Shown: piece by piece, positions 28,431 to 36,323 of the stretch
Layout: each line of letters opens with the position of its first letter
Position numbering within the stretch: the first letter of the stretch is position 1
Source: Raineya sp.
GTDB lineage: Bacteria; Bacteroidota; Bacteroidia; Cytophagales; Thermonemataceae
DNA: 64,000 nt
Direction: 5' to 3'
NCBI GenBank assembly: GCA_025454915.1
Contig: JALONN010000003.1
Coordinates: forward strand, 558,001 to 622,000
Made by a program: the position numbers and the translations under genes
The notes under the pieces: model-generated
What the model was told of the DNA's origin: nothing
What the model saw: only the letters and a program-made list of their open reading frames with translations
Databases searched by the model: none

Positions 28431-28904
28431 ATGGCTACTATTTATTTAGAAACACTTGTCAATGCCCCCATCGAAATATGTTTTGACCTCTCAAGAAGTA
28501 TTGATTTACACCAGATTTCGACCTCCAAAACCAACGAAAAAGCTATTGCAGGCAAAACATCAGGGCTGATTGAATTAGATGAGTTTGTTACATGGGAAGC
28601 TACACACTTATTTGTACGCCAAAGGCTTACAAGCGTCATTTCTAAGTATGAAAAACCCGTTTATTTCAGAGATGAGCAGGTAAAAGGGGCATTTAAGTAT
28701 TTCAAACATGACCATTTTTTTGAAGAAAAAGATGGCAAAACCCTTATGAAAGATATTTTTGAGTTTAAAGCTCCCTTGGGTATATTGGGAAGGCTTGCAG
28801 AATGGCTTTTTTTGACAAAATACATGAAGAAATTTCTCCTTATCCGAAATAACACCATCAAGGAATACGCAGAAACTGATTTATGGAAGAAGGTTTTAAA
28901 GTAA
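28431..28904 (+). CDS. SRPBCC (START/Bet v1-like) ligand-binding protein
   Basis: This 157-residue protein opens with TIYLETLVNAPIEICFDLSRSIDLHQIST, the usual first strand and helix of the polyketide-cyclase/SRPBCC fold. The GLIELDEFVTWEATHL strand and the KYFKHDHFFEEKDGKTLMKDIFEFKAPLG region match the YndB/CPBP-like group. The C-terminal helix ends near residue 150. Such proteins bind hydrophobic ligands, and the partner here is unknown. It is a single plus-strand gene among minus-strand neighbours. Confidence 0.85.
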   Translation: MATIYLETLVNAPIEICFDLSRSIDLHQISTSKTNEKAIAGKTSGLIELDEFVTWEATHLFVRQRLTSVISKYEKPVYFRDEQVKGAFKYFKHDHFFEEKDGKTLMKDIFEFKAPLGILGRLAEWLFLTKYMKKFLLIRNNTIKEYAETDLWKKVLK

Positions 28905-28906
28905 AA

Positions 28907-28933
28907 AAGCCCCATGTATAATTATTGGGGCTT
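28907..28933 (-). terminator. Terminator after the 204-residue secreted protein
   Basis: Eight-base arms (28907-28914 and 28926-28933) enclose an AT-rich loop. On the minus strand they are followed by six T. The hairpin serves the gene ending at 28967. On the plus strand, after the SRPBCC gene, the T tail is absent. Confidence 0.65.
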
Positions 28934-28966
28934 AAAAATGAACTTCCATTATCATTTTGTCAGAAG

Positions 28967-29581
28967 CTAAAAAAATCTAGGCACTAGTAAATAAACTGCT
29001 CTAAAACGCCTTGAATTATTAATATCGCCTAATTTGCCTGAATAAGTCATGTCAACTATAAGGAGATTATCTTTAAAATACACAACAGGGTTATAATTAT
29101 ATGTTTTTTCAACTGTCGAATAGCCAGAAAAATAATAATATTGTCCTTGTTTTTCTATTTTTTTAGGGTCAGTAAAATAATTTCTTGAATAGTAGAATTG
29201 TATTACATTTTCTTTTTTGAAATTTCCAAAAATAAATTCTAAAGCACCTTTTTTGGTATGATAACGCTCATATCTATGCCAGTTTTCTGTTAGTTCGTAG
29301 TCGCCTCCTGCTGGATGAAATTGATATGTACATACTCTCATCAAATCATATTTTTCTAATACCTTTGTTACATCAGAAGAGATATTTTTATCAATTTTCA
29401 TGTTTTTTAATGTAGCCTCATCTGGGATTTTAGGAAGATGTTCCATGTAATAATCATATATTTTCTTAACTATTTCCTCTGGAAACATTTTGTTGGGTGT
29501 GTATTGTGTATCATCATCTTGTGCAAAACAAATAAAAGATGTTACAAAGAACACCATCATAAGGAGTAAATTTTTTTTCAT
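28967..29581 (-). CDS. Uncharacterised secreted protein
   Basis: This 204-residue protein has a signal peptide (MMVFFVTSFICFAQ, cleavage after about residue 21). The mature part includes MFPEEIVKKIYDYYMEHLPKIPDEATLKNM (helical) and then strands (YTELTENWHRYERYHTKKGALEFIFGNF). I cannot place it in a family. Upstream lies a 43-base inverted repeat that separates it from the lipoprotein gene. Confidence 0.7.
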   Translation of the reverse strand: MKKNLLLMMVFFVTSFICFAQDDDTQYTPNKMFPEEIVKKIYDYYMEHLPKIPDEATLKNMKIDKNISSDVTKVLEKYDLMRVCTYQFHPAGGDYELTENWHRYERYHTKKGALEFIFGNFKKENVIQFYYSRNYFTDPKKIEKQGQYYYFSGYSTVEKTYNYNPVVYFKDNLLIVDMTYSGKLGDINNSRRFRAVYLLVPRFF

Positions 29582-29606
29582 ATAGTTTGATTTTAGTTAT
29601 AAAAAT

Positions 29607-29649
29607 GAATATTCCAACACAGCAAACATTTTGCTATGTTGGAATATTC
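29607..29649 (-). terminator. 43-base near-perfect inverted repeat
   Basis: Two 20-base arms (29607-29626 and 29630-29649) pair with a single mismatch around a 3-base loop. On the minus strand it comes 113 bases after the lipoprotein gene stop and is followed by ATTTTTA, so it can serve as an intrinsic terminator. The arms are longer than needed for that. Confidence 0.6.
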
Positions 29650-29762
29650 AAAAACTTGACCAAAGACGTTAAAAGTTTATTGTTTTTATTATAAAAAAAA
29701 TATAAACCATTAATAATAAAAGGTATATAAAAATAAATTCTCTATTTCATGGAGCTTTTACT

Positions 29763-30230
29763 TTATTTATCTGAGGGAGTTGCTTTGGTAATCACCATCA
29801 CATTCCCTTCTGGACCATCTTGATACAGAGGCATTTTTTTGGTTGTATATTCAATCATAAACCATTTGTTGAGTAGTTTTTTATTAGCTCCAAATCCCTG
29901 ATTTTCTGATGTAGTTTCGTTTTTAGATAGTTCCACAGCAAAATCAATAGTTCTGTCTTCATTTCTGCCAAACTCAAATTCTTTTCCTTTTTCATCTTTA
30001 AAGATATAATGCTCTGCATCTCCAAACGAGAAATCTACAAATTGCATTTTAGTAGCTTGTGCTTTATTCTCTTCTTTGGGTGTTTCTGTTTTCTTTTCTT
30101 CTTCTTTAGGAGTTTCTTTCTCAGTAGTTGTAGTTATAGAGTCTTTTTTGGGTGCATCTTCTTTTTTTTCTGCTTCTTTACAAGCTACAAGGCTTAAGGA
30201 TAAGCCTAACACGAAATACAATGTTCTCAT
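29763..30230 (-). CDS. Uncharacterised lipoprotein with charged tether
   Basis: This 155-residue protein has a lipobox LSLVAC (Cys17). It is followed by a ~45-residue Lys/Glu/Thr/Pro tether (PKKDSITTTTEKETPKEEEKK) and then a small domain (MQFVDFSFGDAEHYIFKDEKGKEFEFG). The layout and tether resemble the lipoprotein at 25477-26064, although the globular parts differ. It is probably anchored in the outer membrane. No function can be assigned. Confidence 0.75.
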   Translation of the reverse strand: MRTLYFVLGLSLSLVACKEAEKKEDAPKKDSITTTTEKETPKEEEKKTETPKEENKAQATKMQFVDFSFGDAEHYIFKDEKGKEFEFGRNEDRTIDFAVELSKNETTSENQGFGANKKLLNKWFMIEYTTKKMPLYQDGPEGNVMVITKATPSDK

Positions 30231-30272
30231 TTTGATAAAAATTTATAGGTTAATACAAAAAGTAAGCAAATT

Positions 30273-31043
30273 TTAGTCCCAGTATTTTTTTCTTTGTTTT
30301 AGAATAAAGAAAACACCTCTTAGTAAGATAAGAAAATGATTGAATAAATTCGAAACAAAGCCATAATGTTTTTTAAGCACCTCATAACGCTCCCACAACG
30401 ATGTTTTTCGTTTTTGAGTAGTAAGTCCACCCAAAGAAAAATTAGCAATTACGGTCTCAGTATTGATGATTTTTTGGGCATTTTTTAGGCATTCTATTAC
30501 CCAGTTGACATCCGCTGAGTATTTATATTGTAAATCGTAGAAAGGAGCAATACTTTTTTTAGCAATAAAAGCCTGATGACAAACTACCATTCCTAACCTT
30601 AAAGATTTCCATGTGAGTTTTTTGGGTGTTTTTTGAGGAGTTATTTCACTTCTCAGCCCCAAGGGTTTGAGGGTTTCAGCTTCTAAAATCATGGCTTCAC
30701 CATAATAAATATCAGCATTTTCTGCTTTCTGAAATACTTTTTCAAGAGTGGTGTGCTCATAAAAAGTATCTCCTGCATTCATAAATATCATGTATTCGCC
30801 TGTTGCATGGCTGATGGCTTTATTCATGGCATCATAAAGCCCTTTATCAGGCTCAGAAAGCCAGAAATGAATCTTACTTTCATATTTTTTGATAATTTCT
30901 ACTGTTTTATCCTTCGATTTTCCATCAATCACTACGTACTCAATATGAGGGTAGGTTTGTGCAAACACACTTTCAAACGTTTTTTCCAGATAGGCTTCTG
31001 CATTGTAAGTAACAGTAATAACGGAGATTTTGGGCTTCTGCAT
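30273..31043 (-). CDS. Family 2 glycosyltransferase (WcaA/WcaE-like)
   Basis: This is a 256-residue GT-A enzyme. The nucleotide-binding start is ISVITVTYNAEAYLEKTFESV, with DGKSKDKT and the acidic metal motif region FMNAGDTFYEHTT. A second conserved stretch SLRLGMVVCHQAFIAKK...YSADVNWVIE is typical of Bacteroidota GT2 proteins near surface-polysaccharide genes. The C-terminal ~30 residues are hydrophobic and may touch the membrane. A TATCTTTG element (31061-31068, minus strand) is a good -7 box about 18 bases before the start. Donor and acceptor are unknown. Confidence 0.88.
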   Translation of the reverse strand: MQKPKISVITVTYNAEAYLEKTFESVFAQTYPHIEYVVIDGKSKDKTVEIIKKYESKIHFWLSEPDKGLYDAMNKAISHATGEYMIFMNAGDTFYEHTTLEKVFQKAENADIYYGEAMILEAETLKPLGLRSEITPQKTPKKLTWKSLRLGMVVCHQAFIAKKSIAPFYDLQYKYSADVNWVIECLKNAQKIINTETVIANFSLGGLTTQKRKTSLWERYEVLKKHYGFVSNLFNHFLILLRGVFFILKQRKKYWD

Positions 31044-31091
31044 TGAAATAAATCTTTTGCCAAAGATAATACAAGAATTTTACAAGAACAG

Positions 31092-31171
31092 AAACCTTAT
31101 AGGTTTTGAATATCTTTTATAAGTATATATATTGATTAACAACAACTTACAAAAATAAACCTATAAGGTTT
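31092..31171. repeat. Pair of complementary 15-base palindromic elements
   Basis: AAACCTTATAGGTTT at 31092-31106 and AAACCTATAAGGTTT at 31157-31171 are each nearly self-complementary, and they are exact reverse complements of each other. They lie in the gap between the KTSC gene and the GT2 gene. They could form two small hairpins or one large stem. Confidence 0.6.
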
Positions 31172-31187
31172 TAATATACTTACAAAT

Positions 31188-31221
31188 AAAAAACGTTCTG
31201 ATAAATATCAGAACGTTTTTT
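31188..31221 (-). terminator. Strong terminator of the KTSC gene
   Basis: Perfect 16-base arms (31188-31203 and 31206-31221) flank a 2-base loop. On the minus strand they come right after the stop at 31229 and include a T6 run on the 3' arm. Confidence 0.85.
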
Positions 31222-31228
31222 ATACATA

Positions 31229-31465
31229 TTACTTTTTAGTGGATTTCTTTTTCTTTTCAATTTTTTTATAGGCATAATGGTCTATAATGTTCGCCCACAT
31301 AAACTGCCCTAACGATTTGGCTTTGAGCAAACTCTGAAATACATTCTCAGGAACATTGTAATAAGCATAAGTTCCTCCTTTCACAAATTCTACTTCCAGA
31401 TACTTATCCTGAGAATCATAACCTACAGTGGCTAACATACTCGAATGCACATTGATCTTATTCAT
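31229..31465 (-). CDS. KTSC-domain protein
   Basis: This 78-residue protein begins MNKINVHSSMLATVGYDSQ and contains LEVEFVKGGTYAYYNVPENVF, the core of the KTSC domain. Its C-terminal KKKKSTKK tail is basic. KTSC proteins are small and often found alone or next to RNA-modification and phage genes, and their biochemical role is not well defined. The ATG at 31465 is followed by the expected hydrophobic strand. TATCTTTA on the minus strand at 31492-31499 could be the promoter -7 box. Confidence 0.85.
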   Translation of the reverse strand: MNKINVHSSMLATVGYDSQDKYLEVEFVKGGTYAYYNVPENVFQSLLKAKSLGQFMWANIIDHYAYKKIEKKKKSTKK

Positions 31466-31576
31466 AATTATTGTCGTTTGGATTACATTAGTAAAGATAT
31501 TTTATTACTCCGTAATTTTTTTGAGCAATAAAAAAATTTTAACAGTTTTTTTAAAGAAAAAAACATCTTAAAAATG

Positions 31577-31584
31577 TATTTTTG
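31577..31584 (+). promoter_or_regulatory. Candidate -7 promoter element TATTTTTG
   Basis: This matches the Bacteroidota TAnnTTTG -7 consensus and lies 20 bases before the TTG start at 31604. No clear TTTG -33 box is seen at the expected spacing. Confidence 0.35.
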
Positions 31585-31603
31585 TTAAAAACCCGAACAT
31601 ATT

Positions 31604-32065
31604 TTGGAAACCCTACAAGAAATTGCCTTATTTTTAGATACACCTGTTTTCCTGATTCAGGAAGGCAAAAATCTTCTTTCTGACACCATTAGCACCCAAA
31701 CAGAACTTCTTTTTGTTTTTGAAAATACCACAGACAAAGACTTTAAGAATAAACAAGGTGAAAGGGTTTTGGATAAACTCATGCAGGCTCTTGTGGCTAA
31801 ATACCCTGCTCTTAGCGAGTTGCCCAAAACAGAAATTGTAGCAGAAAAAAATACGGAGTGGAATTTTGCAGATATAAATCTCAAAAAAGTGATTGTGTTT
31901 AGCGAGAATACTGCCAAACAATTAAATCTTCAGAATCCTATATATCAGATTTTTGAACAACAAAACATTTCTTTTGTCATTTCTAAATCCTTAGAAATTA
32001 TTGAAACCCAAATAGAAGAGAAAAAAACGCTTTGGAATAGCCTTTTACAGTTTTTTGAGGGATAA
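31604..32065 (+). CDS. Hypothetical protein (TTG start)
   Basis: I do not firmly recognise this 153-residue acidic protein. It has LQEIALFLDTPVFLIQEGKN at the start, then VLDKLMQALVAKYPALSELPKTEIV and a C-terminal IETQIEEKKTLWNSLLQFF helix. The pattern K..LW..L..F at the end is shared by small Bacteroidota proteins of unknown role, so a conserved hypothetical is the safest call. The only in-frame start covering the first helix is TTG at 31604, which sits 20 bases after a -7-like box. A 20-codon open frame follows at 32068-32130. Confidence 0.55.
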   Translation: METLQEIALFLDTPVFLIQEGKNLLSDTISTQTELLFVFENTTDKDFKNKQGERVLDKLMQALVAKYPALSELPKTEIVAEKNTEWNFADINLKKVIVFSENTAKQLNLQNPIYQIFEQQNISFVISKSLEIIETQIEEKKTLWNSLLQFFEG

Positions 32066-32067
32066 TA

Positions 32068-32130
32068 ATGGATTTTAAAACAGCAACAAGGGCAGAAAAA
32101 GTATACTTTTTTGAGCATCTTTGTTTATAA
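32068..32130 (+). CDS. Possible 20-residue micro-ORF or gene remnant
   Basis: An ATG located 2 bases after the previous stop opens a 20-codon frame (MDFKTATRAEKVYFFEHLCL). It looks like the beginning of a longer protein cut short by a stop. It may be a remnant or spurious. Only its position supports it. Confidence 0.2.
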   Translation: MDFKTATRAEKVYFFEHLCL

Positions 32131-32162
32131 TATTATAATCTTAGACAACTTCCTTATCAAAA

Positions 32163-32816
32163 ATGCCAAAATCTAGTTATTCTCATAAATTATTTTTAAA
32201 AGAATATTTTAATGGACTTAGACTCCATAGACCACTATTCTATCGATGGCAATTGGGTTTGCGTTTTGACTTGCAAAGTGGAGACCTTAATACTGATGAA
32301 TATTTTCAGGAAGTTGTATACAGAGCCTCTACTATTTTCAGAACTACTTTTGATATGAATGATTCTATCTTTCTAGTTTTAATGGATTATAAATATAAAC
32401 GGTCTAAAATTAGATTTCATAATTTTGTATTCAAACAAATTTCTGGTATTCAAAGAAATCAAGTACAGTATTTTAAAGAAAAAGGTATTTATGATCCTAC
32501 TAATAAATATGATATAAGAAACATTGCTAATATTCAGACAGTTACAAAAATGATAAATTATAAAAATATTTTTACAGCAATTAGTCATATAGATTTTGGA
32601 AACAGACAACCAAGACTTGAACAAGGTAATATTCTTTCATCGAAAGAAGTTTATTTTATCAATCTTAATAAAAAACTGATATTCCACATGTATGATGACA
32701 GAGGTTTAGATATCATTGCAGCAGATAAAGAAACTCTACATCCAATATATACAAAACATAACAATTGGATATTAGATTATGACAGAGCTAAAATAAATAA
32801 ATTATTTATCGAATAA
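32163..32816 (+). CDS. DUF3885-like protein
   Basis: This 217-residue protein carries LRFDLQSG...YFQEVVYRASTIFRTTFDMNDSIFLVLMDY near residues 35-80. Its C-terminal block is FHMYDDRGLDIIAADKETLHPIYTKHNNWILDYDR, and both are characteristic of the DUF3885 family. Members are found as solitary genes and beside polymorphic-toxin loci, where they may be immunity-like. No toxin gene is adjacent here. Its 3' end overlaps the convergent kinase gene by 11 bases. Confidence 0.8.
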   Translation: MPKSSYSHKLFLKEYFNGLRLHRPLFYRWQLGLRFDLQSGDLNTDEYFQEVVYRASTIFRTTFDMNDSIFLVLMDYKYKRSKIRFHNFVFKQISGIQRNQVQYFKEKGIYDPTNKYDIRNIANIQTVTKMINYKNIFTAISHIDFGNRQPRLEQGNILSSKEVYFINLNKKLIFHMYDDRGLDIIAADKETLHPIYTKHNNWILDYDRAKINKLFIE

Positions 32817-33252
32817 CTATACTTTCTACAACAAACTCATTATCAGGCTTTGTATATACATGATATATTTCATCAAAACCTTCTTGAAAATCCAAAGGCT
32901 CTAGTTTTTTGTAGGTGGCTTTGATGCCTTTTTCAACAATTTTTTCTTTTCCATGCCTTTGGCTGTTTCTTTCGAGGCATTCGGTAAGGTCTGCCTCGAA
33001 GAAATAACCAATTACTTTAAACTTTTTGGATTTAGCTAATTCTATATATTTTTTGCGTTCTTCTTGGGTTGGATTTGTATTATCAATCACCATGCTTTGT
33101 TGTATTTCTAGGCAGGTTTTGATAAACAGATTTTCTTTATTCCGAGTATGGAGCAAGTCCATACTGATTCTTAGGTGGCTATTAAAGAATTTCTGTTTGT
33201 AGAATGTTGATTTTCCAGAACCCTGAATCCCACAAAAAATAATCATTTCCAT
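32806..33252 (-). CDS. P-loop kinase, PNKP/AAA_33-like
   Basis: This 148-residue protein has a Walker A motif in IIFCGIQGSGKSTFYKQKF (residues ~8-15). A RISMDLLHT segment follows, and the hallmark DNTNPTQEERKKYIELAK motif near 57 is shared with the kinase domain of polynucleotide kinase/phosphatase and related small nucleotide kinases. The lid has ECLERNSQR with arginines for phosphate binding. It probably phosphorylates a nucleic-acid end or small nucleotide. Its ATG shares one base with the kptA stop (TAATG), a strong sign of coupling. Confidence 0.85.
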   Translation of the reverse strand: MEMIIFCGIQGSGKSTFYKQKFFNSHLRISMDLLHTRNKENLFIKTCLEIQQSMVIDNTNPTQEERKKYIELAKSKKFKVIGYFFEADLTECLERNSQRHGKEKIVEKGIKATYKKLEPLDFQEGFDEIYHVYTKPDNEFVVESIVIR

Positions 33253-33806
33253 TACTTTTCAAGTATTTGAAAATATTTGGTAGGAACATGGTCTGTCAGC
33301 CAAACGCCATTATCAGAAATAAAGAACTCAAAACCATCTTGGTACATTTGGACAGCTTTTATTGCTATAATGACAGCTTTTCCATGCCTCTGACCCACTT
33401 TGGTAGCTGTCTGAGTATCAGCACTGAGGTGAACATGTTGTCTTTGGCGTTTTTCGAGACCAGTTTTAAAAATAGACTCGATATGTTGCTCTGCTGTACC
33501 ATGATACAACATTTCTGGTGGCTCTTGAGCTGTATAGCCCAATTCTACTTCAATGGAGTGTCCTTGACTTGCCCTGATTTTTGTGCAATCTTCATTAAAA
33601 GCATATCGCTTTTTATTGTTGTTTTCTACAATGTATTTGAGCTTCTCAAAATCAAGCTTATTTCCCTTTTTATTACAGCCTACGATGAGTTGCTCTACAT
33701 CAGCCCAGCCGTTTTCATCTAATTCGATACCTATTATCTCAGGTTGATGTCTGAGGACAAGGCTCAAAAATTTTCCTAGTTTTAATGCTTCTTTATCACT
33801 AATCAT
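33252..33806 (-). CDS. kptA: RNA 2'-phosphotransferase (Tpt1/KptA)
   Basis: This 184-residue enzyme uses NAD+ to remove a 2'-phosphate from RNA, releasing ADP-ribose 1'',2''-cyclic phosphate. Family marks are KLGKFLSLVLRHQPEIIG (residues ~8-25), DENGWADVEQLI, RYAFNEDCTKIRASQGHSIEV, the NAD site LYHGTAEQHIESI and RQRQHVHLSAD with the conserved HVHLS. In bacteria the natural substrate is unclear because there is no fungal-type tRNA splicing. It overlaps the upstream VWA-like gene by 8 bases and the downstream kinase by 1 base. Confidence 0.93.
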   Translation of the reverse strand: MISDKEALKLGKFLSLVLRHQPEIIGIELDENGWADVEQLIVGCNKKGNKLDFEKLKYIVENNNKKRYAFNEDCTKIRASQGHSIEVELGYTAQEPPEMLYHGTAEQHIESIFKTGLEKRQRQHVHLSADTQTATKVGQRHGKAVIIAIKAVQMYQDGFEFFISDNGVWLTDHVPTKYFQILEK

Positions 33807-34593
33807 TTCCTAATTCTTTTAATTCTTCTACGCCCAATTTTCCTAGAAGTCTGTTCCAATACAATAACACTTTAGGGTTGTTTTCGTTAGTGGCACTTAA
33901 GGGCGAAAATGGGAGCAGATAAAACATTTCTATTTCTTCTAGTTCAAGCCCTATGAACTTTTTTGCATCAGCTTCTGCCCATTGTTCTGCTTCTGCATTG
34001 CTAAATGGTGGTCGGGTATGAAAATCTCTTCTATCCGAACCAGCCATACTTTCGACCATATCACTAAACAAATATGCTTTAAACACAGTATTTTCCTTCT
34101 TTTTACCATTTTTCTTATCTATGATATGCAAAGCAGCCCATATATCTGTGTATTTTCGTGTATCTGTTGTGTTTTGGTCTAAAAGAGCTTCCAAACACTT
34201 GTTAAACATTTTGTTACGTTCTTTTTTCAAAGAAATCTGATATGCATTTTTGATAGCCTTGATGTCCGTAGGGTTTAGCCCTACAGTATCTTTCATTTCA
34301 GATTTACAGGTTTGTGCAAATACTTTTGCCTGTGAGGTATTTTCGTGGATAAAATACACTTCTATTTTATCATCTTTCTGACGGATATTTTCGTTGATGA
34401 TTTGTTCAAGAGCTTTTTCGTATTTCTGTCTTGTAAACGTATCTTTCGGACTCACACTCACCGTTTTATCTAAAAATATGATAGAATACACATGAGGCTG
34501 AGGTTTTGAAGCTACTACCGTTTTTTTATCTTCTCCCCCTTGGCATCCTATGAGTGCTATCAAAACAAATAAATATAGAATTCTCTGTAACAT
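33799..34593 (-). CDS. VWA-like lipoprotein
   Basis: This 264-residue protein has a lipoprotein signal (LFVLIALIGC, Cys17). After a short linker comes HVYSIIFLDKTVSVSPKDTF, like the first strand of a von Willebrand A domain with a modified metal site (DKTVS in place of DxSxS). A possible second metal ligand is the Thr in KYTDIWAAL and a third is Asp in YLFSDMVESM. This VWA reading is my inference. It is in the same run as the coiled-coil membrane protein (23 bases upstream) and overlaps kptA, so it probably belongs to one transcript. Confidence 0.7.
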   Translation of the reverse strand: MLQRILYLFVLIALIGCQGGEDKKTVVASKPQPHVYSIIFLDKTVSVSPKDTFTRQKYEKALEQIINENIRQKDDKIEVYFIHENTSQAKVFAQTCKSEMKDTVGLNPTDIKAIKNAYQISLKKERNKMFNKCLEALLDQNTTDTRKYTDIWAALHIIDKKNGKKKENTVFKAYLFSDMVESMAGSDRRDFHTRPPFSNAEAEQWAEADAKKFIGLELEEIEMFYLLPFSPLSATNENNPKVLLYWNRLLGKLGVEELKELGND

Positions 34594-34616
34594 GAATGTC
34601 TGATGGTGTTTAAACG

Positions 34617-36317
34617 CTATTTCTTTCTGATTTTACTTTTAACCTTACTACTTATAGTATTTACTTTGGGTGTTGGTTCTTCTTGTTCTCCTTCTGTTTC
34701 TGATTTTTCTTCTTCATTAATTATAGTTTCTTCATTTTCAGAATCTTGTACAACTATTTCCATTTCTTGATTTTCTAAAACCTCGATTTCCTCTTGATTT
34801 TTCGTAGATTCTATCTTTTTGGCTGTTTTTAAAGCCTTTGCTGCTTTCTTCTGCTCTTCTAGAGCTTTTGCTTCTTGTTCAGCCTGAGCAATTTTTTCTT
34901 TTTCTGCAAGTGCCTGAGCTTCCTCCAAAGCTTTTATTTCTTCTAGTTTTTTATTTTCTTCTTGTTTAAATGCAAATTGCCCTTTCTCATAACCTACTGA
35001 AAGTTCGTAATACTTTATTTCTACCTCTATTTTATGCAATTCTTTCTTACAATTCAGGATAGATTGCTGTAAAGAACGTTTTTTCTGTTGCAGAGTTTCG
35101 TACTCACCCAAACTATCGAGTTTATTCTTTTGAGCCTCTTCTACAGCCATTTGCAAACTAATTTCCTTTTCTATAATCTCAATAATATCAAGTTGTTTTT
35201 GACGAGATTTGTAGAGTTTTTTGAGTTTCATGGGTATCTGAAACCAGATACGAATATATGCCACCAAAATAGGAAATGCTATGCCTAAACAAATTGCTCC
35301 AGCCACAGCAAACATCACCCCTGAAAGTACAAATGCAAGCATTCCAGAGCTACTATTCACAAGATTTTGGCTCAAATCTTCCGATTTTTTTGTAAGAGCC
35401 TCTACCATTTTTAGTGTCTGGTTTGTTTCTTCTTCTTGTAAAGAAACAATATTGTTGTTGATATTAGATTTTAACTGGTCTGTTCTGTATGCTTCATAAC
35501 GGAAATATCCCAAAATACAAAGTGTAACAATCGTAAAAACAACCACTAATATTTTAAATATCAGATAAATACGCTTTGACTTTAGCGTATTATCTTGTGT
35601 ATAAGGATACTCTATAAGCCTATCATAAGCTGGTTTTAAAAGAACCGAAACCATTGCCAAACCTACTGCAAAACTCCATGCTTCAATATTATTTTTGATA
35701 TTGAGAGCATAGGCTACGATTTCGTGTGAAATCACCAAATCACCTACTATAAATACAAAAGCAGCTACCAAAAATAATACTCCCCCCAAGAAAGAGTTAT
35801 TATTTCTTAGATTTTCTATTTCTTTCTTGGAGGCTTCTATCTGATTGTTAGTTTCTTGTAAATCAGCATCTCTGCGTTGTTTAAGATTAATCTGATTATC
35901 CAGTGTATGATGAATATTGGTCAGTTCTGTAAAGAGTACATTATAATGCTTTCTATTTTCTACAATTTTATATTCAACTTCCTGTATTTCATCCTGATAT
36001 AAATTCAAATCATCTGTAAATGAATTATATCTGGCTTTTTCAGCCAGATAACCCTCATAATTTTCTTTAGAAAGTCCGAAATAGCCATTCCAGAAACCAG
36101 ATTGATAATTTTCATTTTTATCAATAGCTTCTTCAAATAAATCTATCACAACAGGTTTTTGAGAAGTTTCTGTTTCTGCTACAACAGGAATGTTGTCTTG
36201 AGAAATTTCAGGTTGCTCCAGTTCTTTGCTCTCTTCTTTCTCAGGAGTTGGAATAATATTTTCCTCATTTAATTCCTCTACGACCTTCTCATTATACACT
36301 TTAATAGCTTCTTCCAT
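34617..36317 (-). CDS. Coiled-coil multi-pass membrane protein
   Basis: I do not recognise this 566-residue protein. The N-terminal ~120 residues are acidic and then coiled coil (YNVLFTELTNIHHTLDNQ...). Four or five membrane helices follow at about 175-200 (FLGGVLFLVAAFVFIVG), 215-235, 250-270 and 320-355 (MLAFVLSGVMFAVAGAICLGIAFPILVAYIRIW). The C-terminal ~190 residues are a long charged coiled coil rich in Glu/Lys/Gln (AEKEKIAQAEQEAKALEEQKKAAKA). This two-coiled-coil, central-TM layout suggests a structural or tethering protein. It starts 6 bases after marC ends and is followed by the VWA-like lipoprotein. Confidence 0.75.
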   Translation of the reverse strand: MEEAIKVYNEKVVEELNEENIIPTPEKEESKELEQPEISQDNIPVVAETETSQKPVVIDLFEEAIDKNENYQSGFWNGYFGLSKENYEGYLAEKARYNSFTDDLNLYQDEIQEVEYKIVENRKHYNVLFTELTNIHHTLDNQINLKQRRDADLQETNNQIEASKKEIENLRNNNSFLGGVLFLVAAFVFIVGDLVISHEIVAYALNIKNNIEAWSFAVGLAMVSVLLKPAYDRLIEYPYTQDNTLKSKRIYLIFKILVVVFTIVTLCILGYFRYEAYRTDQLKSNINNNIVSLQEEETNQTLKMVEALTKKSEDLSQNLVNSSSGMLAFVLSGVMFAVAGAICLGIAFPILVAYIRIWFQIPMKLKKLYKSRQKQLDIIEIIEKEISLQMAVEEAQKNKLDSLGEYETLQQKKRSLQQSILNCKKELHKIEVEIKYYELSVGYEKGQFAFKQEENKKLEEIKALEEAQALAEKEKIAQAEQEAKALEEQKKAAKALKTAKKIESTKNQEEIEVLENQEMEIVVQDSENEETIINEEEKSETEGEQEEPTPKVNTISSKVKSKIRKK

Positions 36318-36323
36318 ATTCTT

